From positions 124,001 to 188,000 of the forward strand of contig NZ_SLXD01000014.1 of assembly GCF_004340905.1 (NCBI RefSeq): a stretch of DNA of 64,000 nt. The letters run 5' to 3'. This DNA is from Rubrivivax gelatinosus (GTDB lineage: Bacteria > Pseudomonadota > Gammaproteobacteria > Burkholderiales > Burkholderiaceae_C). Under the pieces are notes generated by a model, which was given only the letters and a program-made list of their open reading frames with translations, did no database searches and was not told the origin of the DNA. The translations under genes were made by a program, and so were the position numbers. Of the stretch, positions 55,731-63,722 are shown piece by piece; within the stretch, counting starts at the first letter, position 1, and every line of letters starts with the position of its first letter.

Positions 55731-55817
55731 CACCACTGCGGCGGGCGCTGGCGCCCGTCGACACCTCCCCGCGCCAGCCGCCGCCAGCCGTTCACGTTCG
55801 TCCCCGAGGATCCTGCC

Positions 55818-56636
55818 GTGACCGTCCTGACGCCGTCCGTCTCCCGCCTGCGCAGCGCCGCAGCCGTCTTTGCCGCCTGCGCCGCGCTCGGCGCCCATGC
55901 CGCGCCGCCGCTGCTGCCCCAACGCCCCGTCGTGCTGCTCGGCGAGGTGCACGACAACGCCGCCGCGCACGCGCTGCGCCTGGCCGCCTTCGAGGCCGTG
56001 CTGGCGCGCGGCGAGCGCCCGGCGCTGGTGATGGAGCAGTTCGACCGCGAGCGCCAGGGCGCGCTGGACTCCGCACGCGCGGCCGGTGGCGACGCCGACG
56101 CGCTGATCGCCGCGGCCGGCGGCCCGGGCTGGGACTGGAGCTTCTACCGCCCCTTCGTCGCTGCCGCCTTGCGCGCCGGCGTGCCGATCGTCGCCGCCAA
56201 CGTCTCGCGCGCCGACGCCCGCCTGGTGATGCGCGAGGGCCTGGCCGCGCAAGGCTTCGACGCCGACGTGCCGGCGCCGGTGCTCGACACGCTGGCCGGC
56301 GAGATCGAAGGCTCGCACTGCGGCCAGCTCGACGCCGCGATGGCGCGCCGCATGGCGCTGGCCCAGGTCGCGCGTGACCAGAGCATGGCGCGTGCGCTGG
56401 AGGCCCACGCCGCCGGCGGCGCCGTGCTGCTGGCGGGCAACGGCCACGTGCGCACCGACGTCGGCGCGCCGCGCTGGCTGAGCCCGGCGACGCGGGCGCG
56501 CTCCGAGGCGATCGGCGTCGTCGAAGCCGGCGACGGCACGACGGCTTTCGACCGCCGCGTTGAGGTGCCGCGCCAGAACCGCCCCGACCCCTGCGCCGCG
56601 ATGCGCGCCGCGCCGGCGGCCTCGGCCGCGGGCTGA
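55818..56636 (+). CDS. ChaN family lipoprotein-like / haem-binding-like exported protein
   Basis: The 272-residue protein has a leader (LRSAAAVFAACAALGAHA) and the ChaN pattern: PVVLLGEVHDNAAAHALRLA, PALVMEQFDRERQG and VLLAGNGHVRTDVGAPRWLS. ChaN-type proteins are exported and the Campylobacter member binds haem. The start is GTG at 55818 with CGAGGA upstream. No lipobox cysteine is clear, so membrane attachment is doubtful. It abuts the convergent TetR gene with no spacer. Confidence 0.82.
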   Translation: MTVLTPSVSRLRSAAAVFAACAALGAHAAPPLLPQRPVVLLGEVHDNAAAHALRLAAFEAVLARGERPALVMEQFDRERQGALDSARAAGGDADALIAAAGGPGWDWSFYRPFVAAALRAGVPIVAANVSRADARLVMREGLAAQGFDADVPAPVLDTLAGEIEGSHCGQLDAAMARRMALAQVARDQSMARALEAHAAGGAVLLAGNGHVRTDVGAPRWLSPATRARSEAIGVVEAGDGTTAFDRRVEVPRQNRPDPCAAMRAAPAASAAG

Positions 56637-57896
56637 TCAGGCGGGCGGCGCCAGCAGGCCCTCGAACAGCGGCTGCAGCATCAGCCGCTCGACGTCCTCG
56701 GCGCCGGCCTCGGGCACCCACAGCGGCAGCTCGGCGCCGGCGTTGACCACCGCCAGCACCATCTCGGCGGCCAGCGCCGGGTCCAGCGGCCGGATCGAGC
56801 CGTCGACCATGCCGGCCAGCAGCAGCTCGGCGCAGCGTGCCGCCAGGCGTTCGCCTGTGCGCTGCACCCGTTCGCGCTCGGCGGCGTCGGGCAGGGCGCT
56901 GGTGGCCGAGGCGCGCAGCAGCGGCCCCTGGGCCGACAGCTGGAAACGCGCCATCGCCCGCGCCGCCGCGCCGGCGCGTTGCCAGCCGCTGCCCGGCGCC
57001 GCCTCGGCGGCGCGCAGCGCCGCGCGCTGCAGCTCGAAGCTGCGGTCGAAGCAGGCGGAGATCAGGTCGTGCTTGGTGTCGTGGCGGTGATAGAAGGCGC
57101 CCTTGCTGAGGTGCAGCCGCGCGGCGATGCGCTCGACCGACGCGCCGCGGTAACCCTGCTCGTTGACCAGCGCGGTGGCCGCCTGCAGGAAGGCCTCGGC
57201 CGCGGCGTCGTCGGCCGGCGGCGCCAGCACGATGGCCGGCCGCTCGGCCACCTGGGCCCAGCGTGATCCCGGCGCCGCCAGCCCGTGCACCAGCAGCTCG
57301 GCCACACGCGCCGCGGCGCGTTCGTAGCACTCCAGTTCGTGGCGCACGATCCAGCTGCGCAGCCAGTTGGCCACCGACAGCACGACGTGGCCCCGCGCGT
57401 TGCGCTCGGCGCGCGACAGGCGCGGCGCGTCCTCGGCGTCGAGCAGCGCGCGCACCCGGCGGTACATCGTGTTGTAGGCCGCGAACACCGGCTCGGCCTG
57501 CGACTCGGGCAGCGCGCGCACGTCGTTGAAGGCCACCAGGTCCGGGCGCCGGCCGGCGTGCACCTCGGCCAGCCGGGCGGCAAAGCCGCAGAAGAAGCGC
57601 CGCAGCCGCGCCTGCAGCGCCGGCTCGGCGGCGGCCTCGGCGGCGAGTTCGTCGACCGCGGCGATGGCGCGCAGCAGGCAGGCCGCGGCCAGTTCCTCCT
57701 TGCGCCGGAAGTAGTGCGTCAGGCTGTTCGTCGCCAGCCCGACGGCGCCGGCGATGTCGGCCAGCGTCGCGCCGCGCAGGCCTTGTTCGTTGAAGCGGCG
57801 CGCCGCGGCGTCCAGCAGCGCCTCGCGGCGGCGCGTGCCGTGCGGGGCGTGGGCGGACGCGGCGTCGGGCGGCGTGGAGGCGGTGGTGCCGGGCAT
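56637..57896 (-). CDS. tandem-domain TetR/AcrR regulator
   Basis: The 419-residue protein is twice the usual TetR length. A first TetR DNA-binding domain (~20-65: RREALLDAAARRFNEQGLRG, DIAGAVGLATNSLTHYF) is followed by a ligand domain. A second, different TetR domain then lies at ~228-275 (FLQAATALVNEQGYRGASVE, RIAARLHLSKGAFYHRHDTK), followed by a second ligand domain. Both helix-turn-helix units look intact. It is divergent from the Crp/Fnr gene across 193 bases. Confidence 0.9.
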   Translation of the reverse strand: MPGTTASTPPDAASAHAPHGTRRREALLDAAARRFNEQGLRGATLADIAGAVGLATNSLTHYFRRKEELAAACLLRAIAAVDELAAEAAAEPALQARLRRFFCGFAARLAEVHAGRRPDLVAFNDVRALPESQAEPVFAAYNTMYRRVRALLDAEDAPRLSRAERNARGHVVLSVANWLRSWIVRHELECYERAAARVAELLVHGLAAPGSRWAQVAERPAIVLAPPADDAAAEAFLQAATALVNEQGYRGASVERIAARLHLSKGAFYHRHDTKHDLISACFDRSFELQRAALRAAEAAPGSGWQRAGAAARAMARFQLSAQGPLLRASATSALPDAAERERVQRTGERLAARCAELLLAGMVDGSIRPLDPALAAEMVLAVVNAGAELPLWVPEAGAEDVERLMLQPLFEGLLAPPA

Positions 57897-58055
57897 GGCG
57901 CAACGATGCCGCCCGAGTTCCGTGCCGCGCCCTGTGGTTTGTGCCGATGTCGGGTTTTCGAGGGTCCGGGTATGGTCGCTGCCGCGGTCGTTTCCTTGTC
58001 TTTCTCTCGCTTGATCGGGGGCAACAAGGCCCCGGCCGAAAAACGGGTTTGTCCA

Positions 58056-58071
58056 GGCGGCAGGTGCCGCC
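58056..58071. promoter_or_regulatory. inverted repeat upstream of the Crp/Fnr gene
   Basis: ggcggcaggtgccgcc is a perfect 7-bp inverted repeat with a 2-base centre, ending 18 bases before the ATG of the Crp/Fnr gene. It may be an operator or a 5'-leader hairpin. Slightly upstream (58011-58024), ttgatcgggggcaa resembles an FNR box with a good left and degraded right half. Confidence 0.35.
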
Positions 58072-58089
58072 GGTGCCGGAGACCACGCG

Positions 58090-58881
58090 ATGCTGACTGC
58101 CGAACCGATCGAGCTGCCGCTGCTGCGCCGCCCGCTGCCCGCCTGGGCGACGCTGCCGGCGCACCAGGAACTGCGCCTGGGCGAGAAGGCCGCGCTGCAG
58201 GCCGGCCCCTGGTTCGCCGGCCTGTCGCCGGGGCTGCGCGACGCGATCCTGTCGCGCGGCCAGGTGCGGCGCGTGGCCGCCGGCGTGCGCATCGGCAGCC
58301 GCGGCGACCTGTCGGCCTGCTGGTTCGGCGTCGCGCGCGGCGCGGTGCGGCTGGGCACGGCGCTGTCCGACGGCCGCAGCTTCACGCTGGACTTCGTCGG
58401 CCCCGGCCAGTGGTTCGGCGACATCGCCGCCATCGACGACCGGCCGTCCGACCTGGACGCCGTGGCCCACATGCCGTCGACGCTGGTGGTGCTGGCCAAG
58501 CCCACGCTGCGCGAGCTGATGGACCAGCACGCCGAACTGCGCGACGCGCTGCTGCAGCTGAACTGCCAGCGCCTGCGGCGCATGTTCCGCCGCTTCGAGG
58601 AGCTGCACACGATGCCGCTGGCCCAGCGCCTGGCGCGCCAGGTGCAGCGGCTGGCACGCCAGTTCGGCCACGACGGGCCCGAAGGCACGCGCATCGAGCT
58701 CGACGTCTCGCAGGCCGAACTGGCGGCCAGCGTCGGCGGCAGCCGCCAGCGCGTGAACCGCGCCTGGCGCGCGATGCTGCAACAGGGCCTGGTCGAACGT
58801 TCGGGCTCGCGCCTGATGGTCGTCGACGAGGCCGGCCTAGCCCTGGTGGCCGCGCACGGGCTGGAAGACTGCCCCGAATGA
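58090..58881 (+). CDS. Crp/Fnr family transcriptional regulator
   Basis: The 263-residue regulator has an N-terminal cyclic-nucleotide-binding-like domain (~40-160: GDLSACWFGVARGAVRLGTA, FVGPGQWFGDIAAIDD) and a C-terminal winged helix with VSQAELAASVGGSRQRVNRA. No FNR cysteine cluster is present at the N-terminus, so it is unlikely to carry an FNR-type iron-sulphur centre. It lies 19 bases upstream of the P-type ATPase gene and may be its regulator. The effector is unknown. Confidence 0.9.
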   Translation: MLTAEPIELPLLRRPLPAWATLPAHQELRLGEKAALQAGPWFAGLSPGLRDAILSRGQVRRVAAGVRIGSRGDLSACWFGVARGAVRLGTALSDGRSFTLDFVGPGQWFGDIAAIDDRPSDLDAVAHMPSTLVVLAKPTLRELMDQHAELRDALLQLNCQRLRRMFRRFEELHTMPLAQRLARQVQRLARQFGHDGPEGTRIELDVSQAELAASVGGSRQRVNRAWRAMLQQGLVERSGSRLMVVDEAGLALVAAHGLEDCPE

Positions 58882-58900
58882 GCTTAGTGTCGGGGCGCCG

Positions 58901-61624
58901 ATGACCGCCGCCCCGACCCCGTCCGCTGCGTCGCCGCCGCCGCAAGCCGCCTGGCACGCGCTGGACACCGCTGCCGTCGCCCAGGCGCTGCAGAGCGACA
59001 CGACCCGCGGCCTGAGCGCCGCCGAAGCCACGCGCCGCCTGGCCGCCCACGGCGCCAACACCTTGCCCGAGCCGCCGCCGCGGCCGGCCTGGCACGTGCT
59101 GCTGCAGCAGTTCCGCAGCCCGCTGATCTACATCCTCTTCGTCGCCGCGCTGATCGCGCTGGCGCTGGGCCACGTCGGCGACGCCGCGGTCATCCTGGCC
59201 GTCGTCGCCGTCAACGCCGCCATCGGCGCGGCGCAGGAGGGCCGCGCCGAACGCTCGATGGCCGCGTTGCGGCAGCTGTCGGCGCTGCGGGTGCGTGTGC
59301 GCCGCGACGGCGCCGAGACCGAGGTGGCGGCGCGCGAGCTGGTGCCCGGCGACCTGCTGGTGCTGGCCGCCGGCGATGCGGTGGGTGCCGACGCGCGCCT
59401 CGTCGACGCCGCCCAGTGCCGCGCCGCCGAAGCCGCGCTGACCGGCGAATCGGTGCCGGTGGCCAAGAGCACCAGCCCGGTGCCCGAGGCCACCGGCCTG
59501 GCCGACCGCCACGACATGCTCTATTCCGGCACCTACGTCACCGGCGGCCGCGCCTTGGCGCTGGTGGTGGCCACCGGGGCGCACACCGAGGTCGGCCGCA
59601 TCGCCGGGCTGACCGAAGGCGCGGCCGACCAGCGCACGCCGCTGGAGCGCCGCATCGAAGGTTTCGGCCGCTGGCTGGTGGGCGCGTCGCTGGTGCTGTT
59701 CGTCGCCGTGATGCTGCTGGGCCTGTGGCGCGGGCTGCCGGCCGTCGAGGTGCTGATGGTGGCGATCAGCCAGATGGTCTCGGTGGTGCCCGAGGGCCTG
59801 CCGGTGGCGGTGACGATCGCGCTGGCCGTCGGCATGCAGCGCATGGCGGCGCGCGGCGCGGTGATCCGCCGCCTGTCGGCCGTCGAGACGCTGGGCTCGA
59901 CCACCGTCATCTGCAGCGACAAGACCGGCACGCTGACCCGCAACGAGATGACGGTGACGCGGCTGTGGTGGCCCGAGGGCGCCGCCGGCCGGCGCGCCGA
60001 CGTCGCCGGCAGCGGCTACGCGCCCGAAGGCGCCATCACCCGCGACGGCGCTCCGGCCGCCGGCCCGGCGCTGACCGCGCTGGCCGAGGCCGCCGCGCTG
60101 TGCAACGACGCCACGCTGCGCCAGGCCGCCGACGGCCGCTGGAGCGTGGCCGGCGACCCGACCGAAGGCGCGCTGTGCACGCTGGCCGCCAAGGCCGGCG
60201 TCGACGTGGCCGCCGCGCGCGCCGCCGCGCCGCGGCTGGCCGAACTGCCGTTCGATGCCGACCGCCAGCTGATGGCGACGCTGCACGACGACGGCCGCGG
60301 CGGCGCGCGCCTGCTGGTCAAGGGCGCGCCCGAGGCGGTGCTGAAGCTCTTGCCGCCCGGCGAAGCGGTGGCCGCGGCGCGTGCCGAAGCCGAGGCGCTG
60401 GCCGCCGGCGCGCTGCGGGTGCTGGCCTTCGCCGCCGCCGACGGCCTGCCGGCCGACGCCAGCCCCGATCCCGAAGCGCACGCCGGCCGGCTGCGCCTGC
60501 TGGGGCTGGCCGGCCAGATCGACCCGCCGCGCGAGGAAGCGCGTGCCGCGGTGGCCGCCTGCCACGCCGCCGGCGTGCGTGTCGTCATGGTCACCGGCGA
60601 CCACCGGCTGACCGGGCTGGCGATCGCACGCGCGCTGGGCATCGCCGGGCCCGAGGACCGCGCCGTCGACGGCCCGACGCTGGAGCGCCTGGGCGAAGCC
60701 GAGCTGCGCGACGGCCTGGCGCATATCGCCGTCTTCGCACGCGTGCAGCCGGCGCAGAAGCTGCGCATCGTCGAGGCGCTGCAGGCCGGCGGCGAGGTCG
60801 TCGCGATGACCGGCGACGGCGTCAACGACGCGCCGGCGCTGGCGCGTGCCGACGTCGGCGTGGCGATGGGCATCACCGGCACCGAGGTGGCCAAGAGCGC
60901 GGCGCGCATCGTCGTCACCGACGACGACTTCGCCACCATCGTCGGCGCCGTCGAGCAGGGGCGGGTGGTCTACGGCAACCTGAAGAAGGTCATCCTCTAC
61001 CTCTTCGCCACCTCGCTGGACGAGGTGGCGCTGCTGCTGCTGGCGCTGGGCGGCGGCCAGCCGCTGCCGCTGCTGGCGGTGCAGATCCTCTGGATCAACA
61101 TCGTCACCGAGGGCACGCTGACCGTGAACCTGGTGATGGACCCGCCCGACGGCGACGAGATGCGCCGCCCGCCGACGCCGCGCGACGAGCCGCTGGTGGA
61201 CCGCACGATGCTCGGCCGCATCGCGCTGATGGCGACCACCGCGGTGGCCGTGACCTACGGCTGGTATGCCACGCGCGTGGGCGCCGGCCTGCCGATCGAG
61301 CAGGTGCGCACCGAGACCTTCACGCTGATGGCGATGTGCCAGTGGTTCAACGTGCTGAACTGCCAGTCGCGCTGGCGCTCGGTGTTCAGCCTGGGCTGGC
61401 TGCGCAACCCCTGGCTGGCCGGCGGCCTGGCGCTGGGCATCGCCCTGCAGGTGGCCGTGGTGCACTGGGCGCCGCTGGGCGCGCTGTTCCACACCGTGGC
61501 GCTGCCGGCGGCCACCTGGGGGCTGCTGGCCGTGCTGGCCAGCGCCGTGCTGTGGGTGGAGGAGGCGCGCAAGCTGCTCGCGCGCCTGACGGGCCGCCGC
61601 GGCGCGCGCGGCGCCGCGGCCTGA
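58901..61624 (+). CDS. P2-type cation-transporting ATPase
   Basis: The 907-residue P-type ATPase has the actuator motif TGES (181-184), phosphorylation site D340 in DKTGTLT, nucleotide-binding KGAPEAVLK, and the hinge MTGDGVNDAPAL. An N-terminal cation ATPase domain (AAEATRRLAAHGANTLPEPP) and ten membrane helices complete it. It is similar to bacterial Ca2+/Mn2+-type pumps; no CPC metal motif is present, so it is not a heavy-metal P1B pump. It converges on the Hsp20 operon. Confidence 0.93.
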   Translation: MTAAPTPSAASPPPQAAWHALDTAAVAQALQSDTTRGLSAAEATRRLAAHGANTLPEPPPRPAWHVLLQQFRSPLIYILFVAALIALALGHVGDAAVILAVVAVNAAIGAAQEGRAERSMAALRQLSALRVRVRRDGAETEVAARELVPGDLLVLAAGDAVGADARLVDAAQCRAAEAALTGESVPVAKSTSPVPEATGLADRHDMLYSGTYVTGGRALALVVATGAHTEVGRIAGLTEGAADQRTPLERRIEGFGRWLVGASLVLFVAVMLLGLWRGLPAVEVLMVAISQMVSVVPEGLPVAVTIALAVGMQRMAARGAVIRRLSAVETLGSTTVICSDKTGTLTRNEMTVTRLWWPEGAAGRRADVAGSGYAPEGAITRDGAPAAGPALTALAEAAALCNDATLRQAADGRWSVAGDPTEGALCTLAAKAGVDVAAARAAAPRLAELPFDADRQLMATLHDDGRGGARLLVKGAPEAVLKLLPPGEAVAAARAEAEALAAGALRVLAFAAADGLPADASPDPEAHAGRLRLLGLAGQIDPPREEARAAVAACHAAGVRVVMVTGDHRLTGLAIARALGIAGPEDRAVDGPTLERLGEAELRDGLAHIAVFARVQPAQKLRIVEALQAGGEVVAMTGDGVNDAPALARADVGVAMGITGTEVAKSAARIVVTDDDFATIVGAVEQGRVVYGNLKKVILYLFATSLDEVALLLLALGGGQPLPLLAVQILWINIVTEGTLTVNLVMDPPDGDEMRRPPTPRDEPLVDRTMLGRIALMATTAVAVTYGWYATRVGAGLPIEQVRTETFTLMAMCQWFNVLNCQSRWRSVFSLGWLRNPWLAGGLALGIALQVAVVHWAPLGALFHTVALPAATWGLLAVLASAVLWVEEARKLLARLTGRRGARGAAA

Positions 61625-61635
61625 AGCCCGGGTCT

Positions 61636-62142
61636 TCAGCCCACTTGCACCGACACCGTGCGCGGCTTGCCGGGTGCGAGCTTGGGCAGCTCGACGCGCA
61701 GCACGCCGTTGCGGTAGCTGGCGCGGGCTTCTTCGCCGCGCACCGCCACCGGCAGCGGCACCGTGCGCTGGAAGGCGCCGTAGGCGCACTGCATCACGCG
61801 CCAGCGGCCTTCGGTGCTTTCGCGCTCGAAGCGCTTGCTGCCGCGCACGACCAGCACGTCGCCCTGCACCTGGACGTCGAAGTCTTCCTTCTCCAGGCCC
61901 GGGGCTTCGAGGCGCACGACGAGGCGGTCGTCGTCCTCGAAGACTTCACCGCCCATCATCGCCCAGCCGGTGCTGGGCATCCACAGCGTGTCGTCCACGT
62001 GTTCGCGGGCGGGCAGGGCGGTGTCATCGCCCGGCCGCAGCCGGGTCAGCGCGCCGGCGGCCGACTGGCGCAGGCGGTCCCAACCTTCGGTGACGCTGTC
62101 CCACAGCGTGCCGAAGCCTTGGCGGATCTCGTCGATCTTCAT
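61636..62142 (-). CDS. Hsp20/alpha-crystallin family small heat-shock protein (third in operon)
   Basis: The 168-residue protein has a long N-terminal arm followed by an alpha-crystallin domain with DDRLVVRLEAPGLEKEDFDV, VQGDVLVVRGSKR and the end motif GVLRVELPKLAPGKPRTVSV, which contains the conserved G-x-L. Small heat-shock proteins hold unfolding proteins. The gene follows the second Hsp20 across 75 bases that include a 10-bp perfect hairpin. Confidence 0.9.
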   Translation of the reverse strand: MKIDEIRQGFGTLWDSVTEGWDRLRQSAAGALTRLRPGDDTALPAREHVDDTLWMPSTGWAMMGGEVFEDDDRLVVRLEAPGLEKEDFDVQVQGDVLVVRGSKRFERESTEGRWRVMQCAYGAFQRTVPLPVAVRGEEARASYRNGVLRVELPKLAPGKPRTVSVQVG

Positions 62143-62180
62143 GGCAGTGCTCCGATGGGAACGGGTGGTGATGGAAAAGG

Positions 62181-62204
62181 CGCCGGCCGCGGCGGCGGCC
62201 GGCG
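62181..62204 (-). terminator. hairpin between Hsp20 genes 2 and 3
   Basis: cgccggccgc pairs perfectly with gcggccggcg around ggcg. There is no T-run after it on the minus strand, so it is more likely an mRNA-stabilising or attenuating hairpin within the operon than a full terminator. Confidence 0.5.
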
Positions 62205-62217
62205 TGTCGTCACGCGG

Positions 62218-62601
62218 TCAGGCGACCTGGACGGCGATCTTGCGCGGCTGGGCGTGCTCAGCCTTGGGGATGCGCACGCGCAGCACGCCTTGCGACAGCT
62301 CGGCGCTGACCTTTTCGGCGTCGAGCTCCTTGCTCAGCGTGAAGCCGCGGCGGTAGCGCGACAGCTGCACCTCGGCGTGCTGCGGCTGCAGCGCCTGCGG
62401 CAGGGCCAGCGCCATCTCGGCTTCCAGCGTCAGCTGGTCGCCTTCGACGCGCAGGTGCAGGTTCTCGCGCGGCACGCCGGGCAGGTCGGCGTAGAGCGTG
62501 ATGCCGGTCGCGTCCTCGACGACGTCCACCGGGGGCAGCAGCGCGGGCTCGCGGGCGGCGGTGGTGGCCGCGGTGTCACGGGTTTGGGTGACGGCGTTCA
62601 T
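62218..62601 (-). CDS. Hsp20/alpha-crystallin family small heat-shock protein (second in operon)
   Basis: The 127-residue protein has a short arm with PPVDVVEDATG and an alpha-crystallin domain (GITLYADLPGVPRENLHLRV, FTLSKELDAEKVSAELSQ, GVLRVRIPKAEHAQPRKI). ATG at 62601 has GGAGG upstream and is preferred over the ATG twelve bases earlier. It lies 22 bases after the first Hsp20 gene. Confidence 0.92.
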   Translation of the reverse strand: MNAVTQTRDTAATTAAREPALLPPVDVVEDATGITLYADLPGVPRENLHLRVEGDQLTLEAEMALALPQALQPQHAEVQLSRYRRGFTLSKELDAEKVSAELSQGVLRVRIPKAEHAQPRKIAVQVA

Positions 62602-62623
62602 GGTGTCCTCCAAAGGCTGGCGT

Positions 62624-63076
62624 TCAGTTGACGGCGATGCGGCGCGGCTGGGCGGCGGCGCGGCGCTGGACGCTGACGCGCAGCACGCCGTCCTTGTAGT
62701 CGGCCGTGACGGCGTTGGGGTCGATGTCGTCGGGCAGGCTGACGACGCGGCGGAAGCGGCCGGTGAAGCGCTCCTGCAGGTGCACGGTGCGCTTGCTGTC
62801 GCTGCCGGCTTCGGCTTGCGCCGGCAGGCCGGCCTTGCGTTCGCCGTCGATCGTGAGCACGCCGCGGTCGAGGTTGACGTCGATGGTGGCCGGGTCCAGG
62901 CCCGGTGCGAAGGCGTAGACCTCGAACGCGCTGTCGGTGCTGCCGACGTTGAGCGCCGGATACCCGCCGCGGCCGATGCCGCGAATGCTGGGTGAGCCTT
63001 CGAACACCGACGTCAGGTCGCGCTGCAGGCGATCCAGCTCGGCGAAGACGTCGCGCGGGAACAGGGTGCGGTACAT
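62624..63076 (-). CDS. Hsp20/alpha-crystallin family small heat-shock protein (first in operon)
   Basis: The 150-residue protein opens MYRTLFPRDVFAELDRLQRD and has the alpha-crystallin domain elements FEVYAFAPGLDPATIDVNLD, GVLTIDGERKAG and GVLRVSVQRRA. A strong AGGAGG precedes the ATG. As the promoter-proximal gene of the three-gene operon it should respond directly to the sigma-32-like promoter at 63146-63173. Confidence 0.93.
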   Translation of the reverse strand: MYRTLFPRDVFAELDRLQRDLTSVFEGSPSIRGIGRGGYPALNVGSTDSAFEVYAFAPGLDPATIDVNLDRGVLTIDGERKAGLPAQAEAGSDSKRTVHLQERFTGRFRRVVSLPDDIDPNAVTADYKDGVLRVSVQRRAAAQPRRIAVN

Positions 63077-63145
63077 GGTTGACCTCCTAGTGTCGGGTTG
63101 CGGCCGGCGGGGCTTGTTGGGTGCCGCCGCTGGCTGTACCGGTCA

Positions 63146-63173
63146 GTTAGGGGTCGGGGTTCGGGCTTTCAAG
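63146..63173 (-). promoter_or_regulatory. sigma-32 (RpoH) heat-shock promoter of the Hsp20 operon
   Basis: Read on the minus strand, CTTGAA (63173-63168) is separated by 14 bases from CCCCTAAC (63153-63146), close to the E. coli RpoH consensus CTTGAA-N13-15-CCCCAT-T. Predicted transcription start is about 63139, leaving a leader of about 60 bases before the first Hsp20 ATG. Confidence 0.8.
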
Positions 63174-63317
63174 AGGGGGCTTGTTTGCCCGCTTTGTTGC
63201 GCGTGAAGCGCCTTCTCGTTCTCGCTTGGGGGGGCGCGTTTGGGTGGTGCGGCTGTGTGGATTTGATCTGGCGCAGTTGTTGGTGTGCGGCTGGTTGCAC
63301 GCTGGCGCTCGCTGTAT

Positions 63318-63418
63318 GCCGCGGCCGCCGGGTGGCCGGTTCCGGTCATGTCCCCCGGCCCGGCTGCGCCGGGCCTCCTCCTAATACTTCCCTACACCGG
63401 CCACCCGACGGCCGCGGC
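63318..63418. repeat. nested inverted repeat (22-bp arms plus inner 8-bp hairpin)
   Basis: Outer arms 63318-63339 and 63397-63418 are inverted copies with one mismatch out of 22 (starting gccgcggccg and ending cggccgcggc). Between them, ggcccggc (63357-63364) and gccgggcc (63368-63375) form a perfect 8-bp stem with loop tgc. The whole can fold as a 100-base imperfect hairpin or cruciform. Its nature (REP-like element, miniature transposon remnant or recombination site) is undetermined. Confidence 0.75.
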
Positions 63419-63722
63419 AGGGCGGAGCAGCGTTTATGCGTCCTGCCTGGCTCCTCCCCTCGATGGCGGGTAGCGAGCTTGGAGTCGGTGACGGGGCGGC
63501 TCAGAATGCCCCGCATGGACGCCGCCTCAGACGGCAAATTTGATACTGGATGGGCGCCTAGTAAAGCAAGAAGAATATCCAGATGCGACAGGACCATGCG
63601 ATGTCCGGCAGCATCTGTGTTAGGCGACAAGTGCTGTGATAGACGATTTAGGTTGTCGTCCATCACCCGTCGCACAGGCGCACAATGCGGCTTTCCACCA
63701 ACCCCTCACATGGAGCGGAAAC

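Larger units (their letters stand above)
63077..63722. other. 646-base gene-poor boundary region
   Basis: Apart from the heat-shock promoter and the nested inverted repeat I see no credible gene here. The left part (63160-63310) is G/T-skewed on the plus strand. From about 63500 the base composition drops towards ~50-55% G+C, well below the ~70% of the rest of the window, and continues so into the gene at 63723. Short frames in it (such as 63346-63675 minus) lack a start site with supporting Shine-Dalgarno and recognisable motifs. Confidence 0.7.

Noticed and set aside
58382..61789. 1135-residue minus-strand open frame over the P-type ATPase
   Set aside because: Antisense shadow: low-complexity His/Arg/Gly/Gln translation and no start with a ribosome site, while the plus strand has all ATPase motifs.
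63143..63349. 68-residue minus-strand frame over the heat-shock promoter
   Set aside because: Low-complexity translation, and the region is better explained as promoter plus spacer.
63346..63675. 109-residue minus-strand frame (opening MRRVMDDNLNRLSQ)
   Set aside because: The first half looks faintly protein-like but the second half runs through the inverted repeat, there is no clear ribosome site, and I recognise no family. A fragment of an old gene is possible.
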